From Oxalobacteraceae bacterium AB_14 (GTDB lineage Bacteria > Pseudomonadota > Gammaproteobacteria > Burkholderiales > Burkholderiaceae_D), in the NCBI GenBank assembly GCA_000381565.1, contig KB906725.1, positions 1,815,731 to 1,879,730 on the forward strand: a stretch of DNA of 64,000 bases. Direction: 5' to 3'. The position numbers and the translations under genes were made by a program. Positions 25,304 to 32,552 of this stretch are shown piece by piece. Below the pieces are notes generated by a model. That model saw only the letters and a list, made by a program, of their open reading frames with translations. It was not told where the DNA came from and made no database searches. Numbering within the stretch: the first letter of the stretch is position 1; every line of letters begins with the position of its first letter.

Positions 25304-26260
25304 ATGGCGAATTTAATCCTTTTATTGCAAGAGTATGGCGTACTGATCGTGTTCGCGATCGTGCTGGTTGAGCAGATCGGCTTGCCGATTCCCGCGTTCC
25401 CGCTGCTGATCGTGGCCGGCGCCTTGTCGGTGGACGGCGACAGCAACTGGCTGGCCGTGTTGTTGGTGAGCGTGGTCGCCTGCCTGATCAGCGACTATTT
25501 CTGGTTCCGCGCCGGCCGCTACTACGGCAAGCGCATCCTGCGCCTGCTGTGCAAGATTTCGCTGTCCCCCGATTACTGTGTCAGCCAGACCGAAGACAAT
25601 TTCAACCGCTGGGGCCCGAAGGCGCTGGTGGTGGCCAAGTTCATCCCGGGCTTCAACACCATCGCGCCGCCGCTGGCCGGCGCCATGGGCACCAGCAATG
25701 GCGCCTTCCTCGGTTTCAGCGTCGCCGGCGCCATCGTCTGGAGCGGCGCCGGCATCGCCATCGGCGCCGGCTTCCACACCCAGATCGACCAGGTGCTGGA
25801 CATCCTCAGCACCATGGGCAGCACCGCGCTGATGGTGCTGGGGGTGTTGCTGGTGCTGTTCATCGGTTTTAAATATATCGAGCGCAAGCGGTTCCGCCAG
25901 TCGGTCGAGATCGACCGCATCACCATCGACGACCTGAAGAAATTGCTGGAGCAGGGCAAGGCGCCGGTGCTGGTCGACGCCCGCAGCGTGACGGCGCAGA
26001 TGCTGGAGCCGGCCGTGCCGGGCGCGCTGCTGTTCAACGGCGGCGAGCCGATCGCGGAGCTGATCGCGCTGGACAAGAACCACCACATCATCGTCTATTG
26101 CAGCTGCCCGAACGACGTCACCGCCGCCCACGTGGCGAAGGAGCTGATCGGCCACGGCTACCACCGCGCCAAGCCGCTGCACGGCGGCCTCGACGCCTGG
26201 AACGCCGCCTTCGGCACGCCGCGCGAAGTGGGCGAGGGCAACACGGCGTCGGTGGGTTAG
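25304..26260 (+). CDS. DedA (VTT-domain) membrane protein fused to a rhodanese domain
   Basis: Residues 1-190 form a DedA-type membrane domain (EQIGLPIPAFPLLIVAGAL, FWFRAGRYYGKRIL, KFIPGFNTIAPPLAGAMG). Residues from about 215 form a rhodanese domain (APVLVDARSVT, IIVYCSCPND, PLHGGLDAWNAAFG) with candidate active Cys266. DedA proteins are linked to lipid-carrier flipping and membrane homeostasis, and rhodaneses to sulfur transfer. The fusion is known in Burkholderiales, but what couples the two activities is unclear. Its stop overlaps the end of the convergent gene by 4 bases. Confidence 0.88.
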   Translation: MANLILLLQEYGVLIVFAIVLVEQIGLPIPAFPLLIVAGALSVDGDSNWLAVLLVSVVACLISDYFWFRAGRYYGKRILRLLCKISLSPDYCVSQTEDNFNRWGPKALVVAKFIPGFNTIAPPLAGAMGTSNGAFLGFSVAGAIVWSGAGIAIGAGFHTQIDQVLDILSTMGSTALMVLGVLLVLFIGFKYIERKRFRQSVEIDRITIDDLKKLLEQGKAPVLVDARSVTAQMLEPAVPGALLFNGGEPIAELIALDKNHHIIVYCSCPNDVTAAHVAKELIGHGYHRAKPLHGGLDAWNAAFGTPREVGEGNTASVG

Positions 26261-26736
26261 TTTTTGGCCTGGGGCTGGCTATCGATCAGCTTCAGGCTGT
26301 CCTGTTCGTAACGGTAATAAAAAGTTCCGTTAGCTCCTTGCTCGTTGCGCATGCCTCGTATCACGAGCAGCGTGCTGTCGGGACGAAACTCGATAGGCTC
26401 AGCGTCATCATCCCGGCCGCAACAGACGGTAAATGGCAGCCAGTTCACCGTACCGTTGCGCGCATCCAGTATCGCCCCCATCAAACACCCCGCTCCGCAA
26501 CCCCAGACGGTCAGGACATAGTGTCCTGCAAAATTAACTGGTTGTTGGGCGCCCAGATTCAGCCTGGTGCGATATTCCCGGTCCATCTTGGTACGTAATA
26601 TTGGCTTGGCAACTTGGCCGGAATAGCGTTCGCTGGTGTGGAAGCGAAAAAAGGGTGGTGTCACCGGCTCCGCTCGCCCATTGGTGCTGCTTAGGGAGAG
26701 TATTGTTGCAGTTAGCAGGAAAAGCAGGGGGTTCAT
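26257..26736 (-). CDS. Small exported protein of unknown function, coupled to a lysozyme-like gene
   Basis: A 159-residue protein with a clear Sec signal (MNPLLFLLTATILSLSSTNG, cleavage after GRA). The mature part contains NFAGHYVLTVWGCGAGC and LPFTVCCGRDDD. This FAGHY...WGCG..C pattern recalls a widespread family of uncharacterised exported bacterial proteins. Four Cys suggest disulfides in the periplasm. The start codon overlaps the stop of the lysozyme-like gene (ATGA). A longer frame starting at 26826 would overlap that gene heavily and lose the signal. A periplasmic immunity role is inference. Confidence 0.7.
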   Translation of the reverse strand: MNPLLFLLTATILSLSSTNGRAEPVTPPFFRFHTSERYSGQVAKPILRTKMDREYRTRLNLGAQQPVNFAGHYVLTVWGCGAGCLMGAILDARNGTVNWLPFTVCCGRDDDAEPIEFRPDSTLLVIRGMRNEQGANGTFYYRYEQDSLKLIDSQPQAKN

Positions 26737-27116
26737 GTTCGGTACCAGTGGTGTTTTTGCCAAAATTTCCGGGCCCGGGCTGCACTGTGGTAGCGTTGCT
26801 GAATGTATCGTATCCCGCCTTGACATTCTTCCACGCCATTACCAAATGAATCCGTGCCGTGCGGATCGAGCTCATAGTTGTTTCTTAAGAGTTGAAACAA
26901 ACCCCGCGCGGACGAGTGTGGGTTGCGCGCACCGACTTCGCCGCTGGATTCCTGCGCCATGATCCACAAAAGGTCCTGAAACTGCGTCGTGGGGACGTCT
27001 TCCAGCCGCATAGCCTCGCGCAGCGCGGTTTTGGATGATTCCGGGATCACTGATATATCCCTCTCGGACATATCTCCGTGTGCAACCCTTTTCTTGCGTG
27101 TTGCGTGCTTAGTCAT
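26733..27116 (-). CDS. Lysozyme-like / lytic transglycosylase-fold protein without signal peptide
   Basis: A 127-residue protein. The segment WIMAQESSGEVGARNPHSSA followed by RGLFQLL is a transglycosylase-type active site, with candidate catalytic Glu56. The C-terminal IRYIQQRYHSAARARKFWQ followed by KHHWY matches the end of SLT-like domains such as those of aggregation-promoting factors. No Sec signal or membrane segment is seen, and the N-terminus is basic (MTKHATRKKR). ATG 27116 follows GGGAGAGC. The region is visibly less GC-rich than its surroundings. It could be a peptidoglycan-targeting effector whose partner is the next gene, or a phage-derived hydrolase. Confidence 0.7.
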   Translation of the reverse strand: MTKHATRKKRVAHGDMSERDISVIPESSKTALREAMRLEDVPTTQFQDLLWIMAQESSGEVGARNPHSSARGLFQLLRNNYELDPHGTDSFGNGVEECQGGIRYIQQRYHSAARARKFWQKHHWYRT

Positions 27117-27367
27117 AATAGCTCTCCCTCGGAAAAGTAATGCAGACTCAAGATTGTGTGCATTTCTCCCTGTCGGTTTTGAGCCGGCGCAACCGCCAAG
27201 CATGCGGCGATACGGCACGCAAAAATCGTAGTCATACTACGCAAAAAAAATTCCAGTTTGTAATTTCATGTGGCAAAGCTGCTGCATGTGTACTAAAACT
27301 ACAAACTTCGCTTGCCTCTCGGAGTGAAAATACCTTAAGCTTAGGCCTCAACTATTTTCGATCTATC

Positions 27368-28393
27368 ATGACAGCTCAGTCCCTCCAAACGCCTCCCTCC
27401 CTGACCACTGCATTCCCTGGTGGCCCGCGTCTGCTGGCGGACATCGGTGGTACCAACGCGCGCTTTGCGCTGGAGACCGCCCCGGGCAAGATTGAGGCGA
27501 TCGAAGTATTGGCTTGCGCCGCCTATCCAACCCTGGCCGCCGCCCTGGTTGCCTATCTGGCCTCGCCGACCGTCGCCCAGGCCGGCGTCACCGGCATCCG
27601 GAATGGCGCGATTGCCATCGCCAATCCGGTCACCGGCGACATGGTGCGCATGACCAACCACCACTGGGAATTCTCGATCGAGGCGCTGCGCCGCGAAGTC
27701 AACTTCGACATGCTGGTCGTCGTCAATGACTTCACCGCGCTGGCGAGCTCCTTGCCGCAGCTGTCCGCCACCCAGAAACACCAGGTCGGCGGCGGCAACG
27801 GCATCGCCGGCACGCCGCTGGGCCTGATCGGCGCCGGCACCGGCCTCGGCGTTTCCGGGCTGATCCCGGGCAAGGACGGCTGGACCGCCTTGCTGAGCGA
27901 AGGCGGCCACGTCACCTTCTCGCCGGCCAACGCCACCGAAGTCGCCATCCTGCAATTCGCCTGGAAAGAATTCGACCACGTCTCCGCCGAGCGCCTGATG
28001 TCCGGCGCCGGCATCGAGCTGATCTACCGCGCCCTGGCCGACCACACCGATATGCCGGCCGAAAAGCTGAGCGCCGCCGACATCTCGCGCCGCGCGCTGG
28101 CCGGCGAATGCACCTTGTGCGACGAAGTCATTGAAGCGTTCTGCTGCATGCTGGGCACGGTTGCCGGCAACCTGGCGATCACGCTGGGCGCGCAGGGCGG
28201 CATTTATATAGGCGGCGGCATCGTCCCGCGCCTGGGCGAGCGTTTCGACCGCTCCGGCTTCCGCGCCCGCTTCGAAGCCAAGGGCCGCTTCTGCCATTAC
28301 CTGTCCGAAGTGCCGACCTGGGTCATCACCGCCGAGTACCCCGCATTTGTGGGCGTTTCCGCAATCTTGTCGGAAAGACTTGCTGCCGCGTAA
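27368..28393 (+). CDS. glk: Glucokinase
   Basis: Phosphorylates glucose with ATP at the start of glycolysis, in the cytoplasm. The 341 residues contain the phosphate-binding motif LLADIGGTNARFAL (about 22-35), LGLIGAGTGLGVSGL and the GGIYIGGGIVPRLG loop. This is the proteobacterial Glk family, not ROK. ATG 27368 matches the family N-terminus; the ribosome site is weak. An upstream open extension to 27140 is AT-rich intergenic sequence and was not included. No sugar-related neighbours are present. Confidence 0.93.
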   Translation: MTAQSLQTPPSLTTAFPGGPRLLADIGGTNARFALETAPGKIEAIEVLACAAYPTLAAALVAYLASPTVAQAGVTGIRNGAIAIANPVTGDMVRMTNHHWEFSIEALRREVNFDMLVVVNDFTALASSLPQLSATQKHQVGGGNGIAGTPLGLIGAGTGLGVSGLIPGKDGWTALLSEGGHVTFSPANATEVAILQFAWKEFDHVSAERLMSGAGIELIYRALADHTDMPAEKLSAADISRRALAGECTLCDEVIEAFCCMLGTVAGNLAITLGAQGGIYIGGGIVPRLGERFDRSGFRARFEAKGRFCHYLSEVPTWVITAEYPAFVGVSAILSERLAAA

Positions 28394-28715
28394 GGCTAGT
28401 TACATTTCGATGAAGGTGAAATGCGCTTTTTGCCGTTTTATCAGGTACAATTCGGCTTGTTGGATGAAATGTCTTTGATCGGTCACGTGTGTTTTCGCCC
28501 GAAAACTGCGCTCCCCGGCCACGTTTCACGTAGAAAGCAAGGGCCTCGGCCATTGCCGGCATGTCCCTCTCTCCCGCCTGGCGCACATCGGCCCAGGCGT
28601 CGGAAAAAACAGCTTCAGCGAGTTATACCAGCAGGCGGCATCGTAGATGCCAGCCATTGCCTCACTGAATGTGATTGAATTCTTTCTTGCATGGAAATGC
28701 AACCACAAGATTGCT
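28394..28715. other. Intergenic region between glk and scpB
   Basis: About 320 bases without a supported gene. Short minus-strand frames in it (ending at 28326 and 28526) run into glk or scpB coding sequence and show no recognisable domain. No terminator with a T-run and no clear promoter pair was identified. Confidence 0.5.
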
Positions 28716-29495
28716 ATGGATACAGCAGAGGCTAAAAGAGTCCTCGAAACCGCCTTGCTATGCGCTCGTGAGCCATTGTCGATCCACAGTCTGAAGAAGC
28801 TGTTTGTCGAGGTGGATGACCAGGACAGGCCGCGCGGACCCGGAGTCGGTTCCGATACGATCAAGGAATTGCTCGAAGAATTGAGGCTGGACTGGGCCGG
28901 CAAGGGTGTTGAAGTGATCAGCCTGTCGACCGGCTGGCGCTTCCAGAGCCGCCCCGAGATGAAGTTGTACCTCGACCGCATGAACCCGGAACGGCCGCCC
29001 AAGTACTCGCGGGCGACGCTGGAAACACTGGCGATCATCGCCTACCGGCAGCCGGTGACGCGGGGTGATATTGAAGAGATACGCGGCGTAGCCGTCAATT
29101 CGCAGACGATCAAGATGTTGGAAGACCGCGGCTGGGTAGACGCCATCGGTTACCGCGACGTCGTCGGCCGCCCGGCATTGTTGGGCACCACCAAGCAGTT
29201 TTTAGATGACCTGGGCTTGAATTCGCTGTCCCAGCTGCCTCCTTTGCAGCAAATCAGCGATACGCAAGGCGCTGGCCCGGACATGGCGGCGCTGGAAGCG
29301 GCCCTGCAGGAAAACTTTGACAAAGCGGCGCACAATGCCGCGCAACAAACAGATGGTACGGATAGCGAGTTGCCAGTGGCCGAAGCAGAAGCCGCGACTA
29401 GCCCGGAAGCCGGCCACGAAGCACAAACACAATCCGCGCCCGATGTAACGGTTGACGCTGAGCACAACCAAGAAACGAATAATGAACAATCCTAA
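28716..29495 (+). CDS. scpB: Segregation and condensation protein B
   Basis: A kleisin-associated winged-helix subunit of the SMC-ScpAB chromosome condensation complex, 259 residues. MDTAEAKRVLETALLCAREP is a typical ScpB start, and YSRATLETLAIIAYRQPVTR is the family signature. The last 70 residues are acidic and disordered, common in this order. ATG 28716 is chosen from the family N-terminus; an upstream in-frame ATG at 28647 adds sequence with no similarity. No scpA is adjacent. It overlaps rluB by 14 bases. Confidence 0.9.
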   Translation: MDTAEAKRVLETALLCAREPLSIHSLKKLFVEVDDQDRPRGPGVGSDTIKELLEELRLDWAGKGVEVISLSTGWRFQSRPEMKLYLDRMNPERPPKYSRATLETLAIIAYRQPVTRGDIEEIRGVAVNSQTIKMLEDRGWVDAIGYRDVVGRPALLGTTKQFLDDLGLNSLSQLPPLQQISDTQGAGPDMAALEAALQENFDKAAHNAAQQTDGTDSELPVAEAEAATSPEAGHEAQTQSAPDVTVDAEHNQETNNEQS

Positions 29496-31710
29496 TTCCC
29501 CAGAGACAGTCAACGACGTAGTGCCGGCCGAAGTGGCCGCCAAGCCTAAACGTCGCACCAAAGCCCAGATCGAAGCCGATAGCGAGGCGCATGCGCCGAG
29601 CGCCGCCGCTTCCGCCGATGCGCCAGTCGCCGCCAAGGCCAAGCGCAAGCCCAGGGCGGAAGCCGAAGTGGCCGCCGCCGATGCGCCGGCCCCGGTGAAA
29701 AAACCGCGCGCCAAGCCGGCCGTCAAGTCGGTCGAGGCCGTCGAAGCCGCCGCGCCTGCGGCAGCCGAAGCGCCGGCCAGGGCGCCGCGCGCCAAGAAGC
29801 CGGCCGCCGCGCCGGCAGTCGATGCAGCGCAAGCCGCCCCGGCCGCAGCCCCGGCTCCAGCAGTTGAAGCGCAAGCCGCTCCTGCTGAAGGCGAGCGCGC
29901 AGCACGCGGCCCGCGCGGTCCGCGTGGCCCACGCCAGATGCGCGAACAGCGCGCCGTGCGTGAGGCCCTGATGCCGCCGCGTCCGGAACCAGTGGCAGCC
30001 GCCGAAGGCGAAGCCGCTGCCGCAGTCGACGGCGCAGCGCCGGCCGAAGGCGGCAAGCCACGCCACGAGCGCGGCCCGCGCCCCGATGGCCAACGCAACG
30101 GCAAGCCGCCGCATGCCGGCGGCGCCAAAGGCAAGAACGGCAAGCCGCAGCGCGGCGGCCCGAACGCCGGCGGCGCCAAGCCTAGCGATGCGGATGCCGC
30201 ATTCTCCTACGTCACCTCGGACGCCTTCGACAGCGACGAGCCGGCCAAGGGCCGCCACGCCGCGCCGACAGTGGTGCGCCGAGACCTGACCTCGGACGAC
30301 GACGCGCCGAAGCTGCACAAAGTCCTGGCCGAAGCCGGCCTCGGTTCGCGCCGCGATATGGAGGACCTGATCGTTGCCGGCCGCGTGTCGGTCAACGGCG
30401 AGCCGGCCCACATCGGCCAGCGCATCCTGCCGACCGATGCGGTGCGCATCAACGGCAAGCTGATCCAGCGCCGCGTCAGCAAGAAGCCGCCGCGCGTGCT
30501 GGTGTACCACAAGCCTGCCGGCGAAATCGTCTCGATGGACGATCCGGAAGGCCGTCCATCGGTGTTCGACCGCCTGCCGACCATGAAGGCCGGCAAATGG
30601 CTGGCCGTCGGCCGCCTGGACTTCAACACCGAAGGCCTGCTGCTGTTCACCACCTCCGGTGACCTGGCCAACCGCCTGATGCACCCGCGCTACCACATCG
30701 ACCGCGAGTACGCGGTGCGCACGCTGGGCGTGCTGGAAGAGGGCATGCGCCAGAAGCTGCTGGCCGGCGTCGAGCTGGAAGACGGCCTGGCGCAGTTCAC
30801 CAAGATCGCCGACGGCGGCGGCGAAGGCATCAACAAGTGGTACCGCGTGATCATCGGCGAAGGCCGCAACCGCGAAGTGCGCCGCATGTTCGAAGCGATC
30901 GGCCTGACCGTGTCGCGCCTGATCCGCACCCGCTACGGCGCGATGAGCCTGCCAAGCAGCCTGAAACGCGGCCGCTGGGAAGAGCTGGAAGAGAACACCG
31001 TGCGCGACATGTTGAGCGCATACGGCGTCGACAAGAAGGGCGGCGACGCCCCGGCCGCGCCGCGCGGCAAGGGCCCGCAGCAAGCCAAGCCGGCCCAGAA
31101 CAAGGGGCCTGAAAAGCGTCCGCAGCGCGGCCGCGACGCCGAGCGCGACGATCGCGATTTCGACGATGACGAGGATGATCACGACGAACCGAATTTCAAC
31201 CGCGCCGACCTCAGCAATGACAACGCCATGCCGTTCGCCAAGGTCCCGCGCGGCAATGGCCGTGGCCAGGGTGGTTTCGGTGGCGGCCAGGGGCGTCCGG
31301 GTGGTAACGGCAATGGTCAGGGTCGTCCAGGCGGCCAGGGTAGCGGTCGCCCGGGCGGCAATGGCCAGGGGCGTCCGGCCGGCGCGCAGACCTCCAGCCG
31401 TCCAGGCGGCCGTCCGCAAGGCATCGGCGGTTACGCCGGCGGCCGCCCGCTGGGCGAAGGCCCGGCGCGTCCGCAAGGCCAGGGTGGCCGTCCGCAGGGC
31501 CAGGGTCGTCCGCAAGGCGGCCAGGGTGGACAGGGCGGCCAGGGTGGGCAGGGCGGCGGTCAATCGGCCAAGGGTCCGAGCCGCGGTCCGCGTCAGCCGG
31601 ATCCGCTGCAAACCACCTTCGGTTTTGGCAACGCCAGCGCGCCGCGCCGCAACCAGCCACCGCGTGGCGGCGCCATCGATCATGGCATGCCGCGCCGCCG
31701 CAAGGGGTAA
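29482..31710 (+). CDS. rluB: 23S rRNA pseudouridine synthase RluB with long low-complexity tails
   Basis: Modifies U2605 of 23S rRNA in the family prototype. The core is conventional: an S4 RNA-binding domain from about residue 276 (KLHKVLAEAGLGSRRDMEDL) and catalytic Asp380 in GRLDFNTEGLLLF. The total is 742 residues against roughly 290 in E. coli. A 270-residue N-terminal tail is rich in Ala, Lys and Pro. The last 220 residues include an acidic stretch, then Gly/Gln/Arg-rich degenerate repeats (31250-31600). ATG 29482 lies inside the end of scpB. The tails are probably disordered RNA-binding extensions, which is inference. Confidence 0.9.
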   Translation: MNNPNSPETVNDVVPAEVAAKPKRRTKAQIEADSEAHAPSAAASADAPVAAKAKRKPRAEAEVAAADAPAPVKKPRAKPAVKSVEAVEAAAPAAAEAPARAPRAKKPAAAPAVDAAQAAPAAAPAPAVEAQAAPAEGERAARGPRGPRGPRQMREQRAVREALMPPRPEPVAAAEGEAAAAVDGAAPAEGGKPRHERGPRPDGQRNGKPPHAGGAKGKNGKPQRGGPNAGGAKPSDADAAFSYVTSDAFDSDEPAKGRHAAPTVVRRDLTSDDDAPKLHKVLAEAGLGSRRDMEDLIVAGRVSVNGEPAHIGQRILPTDAVRINGKLIQRRVSKKPPRVLVYHKPAGEIVSMDDPEGRPSVFDRLPTMKAGKWLAVGRLDFNTEGLLLFTTSGDLANRLMHPRYHIDREYAVRTLGVLEEGMRQKLLAGVELEDGLAQFTKIADGGGEGINKWYRVIIGEGRNREVRRMFEAIGLTVSRLIRTRYGAMSLPSSLKRGRWEELEENTVRDMLSAYGVDKKGGDAPAAPRGKGPQQAKPAQNKGPEKRPQRGRDAERDDRDFDDDEDDHDEPNFNRADLSNDNAMPFAKVPRGNGRGQGGFGGGQGRPGGNGNGQGRPGGQGSGRPGGNGQGRPAGAQTSSRPGGRPQGIGGYAGGRPLGEGPARPQGQGGRPQGQGRPQGGQGGQGGQGGQGGGQSAKGPSRGPRQPDPLQTTFGFGNASAPRRNQPPRGGAIDHGMPRRRKG

Positions 31711-31744
31711 TTGCAGGCCTTGCCCCGCAAGGCGGTGACGCTGC

Positions 31745-31777
31745 GGGGCCGGACCCCGAATGGGGTCCGGCCCCTTT
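31745..31777 (+). terminator. Terminator after rluB
   Basis: A perfect 13-bp GC-rich stem, GGGGCCGGACCCC (31745-31757) with GGGGTCCGGCCCC (31762-31774), has loop GAAT and is followed by TTTG. The short T-run weakens the call slightly. Confidence 0.7.
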
Positions 31778-31873
31778 GTCGCGGTGCCGGGTAAAGCGGC
31801 GCATCGCCCCTGTTTTCGGGGCTTCTAGCCTTTTATGAATTGTTGTAAGCCTGCTTTTCCGCCCCGCGCGGCA

Positions 31874-31902
31874 TTGCAGCGCAGTTCATATAAGGTTATA
31901 AT
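31874..31902 (+). promoter_or_regulatory. Sigma-70 promoter of the rimP-nusA-infB operon
   Basis: TTGCAG (31874-31879), a 17-base spacer and a consensus TATAAT (31897-31902). Transcription would begin near 31909, giving a leader of about 155 bases before rimP. Confidence 0.75.
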
Positions 31903-31908
31903 AACCAG

Positions 31909-32000
31909 CCTAGTAAAAGTTCTTCTCGGGTTATTTCCCTAGGGATGCTTTCATCTGGCTGGTATTACAAGAAGATGGGCAGATGCCCATTTTTTTTTTG
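31909..32000 (+). promoter_or_regulatory. rimP leader RNA with conditional terminator
   Basis: ATGGGC (31976-31981) pairs with GCCCAT (31986-31991) and is followed by ten T residues, a strong intrinsic terminator between the promoter and rimP. CATCTG at 31953-31958 can pair with CAGATG at 31981-31986, which would disrupt the terminator stem, so an antiterminated form is possible. A putative attenuator called the rimP leader is known upstream of this operon in gammaproteobacteria. Equivalence here is inference. NusA, encoded by the operon, is an obvious candidate regulator. Confidence 0.7.
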
Positions 32001-32063
32001 GTGAACCGTTTTGAACGGCCTGTTTTTAACAAGTTGGAAACAGGCCTTGATTTGGAGAATTTC

Positions 32064-32552
32064 TTGCAGCTGCCGGATTTAATTGAAAAGACCGTCGCCG
32101 GTCTGGGCTATGAGCTGGTTGATGTCGAACGGGCCGAGCGCGGAGTGCTGCGCGTCTTTATCGATTTCACCGCCGCCGACGCCGAAGAAAAAGGCCCGAT
32201 TACCGTAGAGGATTGCGCTACGGTCAGCCACCAGCTGTCGCACGTGCTGACGGTCGAGAACGTGAACTACGAGCGTCTCGAAATCTCGTCGCCAGGGCTG
32301 GATCGCCCGGTGCGCAAGCTGGAAGACTTCGTGCGCTTTGCCGGTTGCGAAGCAATCGTCAAACTGCGCACCGCAATGCCGGGTACGAACAACCGGAAAT
32401 CGTTCCAGGGGATATTGCAAGAACCCCAGGGCGATAATTTGTCGTTGGAATTTGAAGGTACTGATGGTCCGGCGCTGTTGGAGTTTACGCTCGCCGATAT
32501 GGATAAGGCACGCTTGGTGCCACAGGTGGTTTTTAAGGGACGCAAAGCATGA
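32064..32552 (+). CDS. rimP: Ribosome maturation factor RimP
   Basis: A 162-residue 30S assembly factor. LQLPDLIEKTVAGLGYELVDVE is the family start and SSPGLDRPVRKLEDF is a conserved core motif. The start chosen is TTG 32064, because GGAG at 32054-32057 is well spaced and homologues start at QLPDLIEKT. A longer frame from 31983 would run through the leader terminator's T-run. It overlaps nusA by 4 bases (ATGA), the first step in a translation-machinery operon. Confidence 0.92.
   Translation: MQLPDLIEKTVAGLGYELVDVERAERGVLRVFIDFTAADAEEKGPITVEDCATVSHQLSHVLTVENVNYERLEISSPGLDRPVRKLEDFVRFAGCEAIVKLRTAMPGTNNRKSFQGILQEPQGDNLSLEFEGTDGPALLEFTLADMDKARLVPQVVFKGRKA

Noticed and set aside
26501..26875. Alternative minus-strand frame 26534-26875 overlapping the lysozyme-like pair
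   Set aside because: It lacks domains, and the overlapping pair has a catalytic motif, a signal peptide and ATGA coupling.
28526..29038. Minus-strand frames upstream of and overlapping scpB, with a possible frameshift at a run of six T residues near 28605
   Set aside because: Joining the frames gives a continuous reading, but no recognisable domain appears and much of it overlaps glk or scpB, so there is no support for a pseudogene.
31983..32063. A longer rimP start at ATG 31983
   Set aside because: It would translate through the leader terminator's T-run. TTG 32064 has a well-placed GGAG and matches the family N-terminus.
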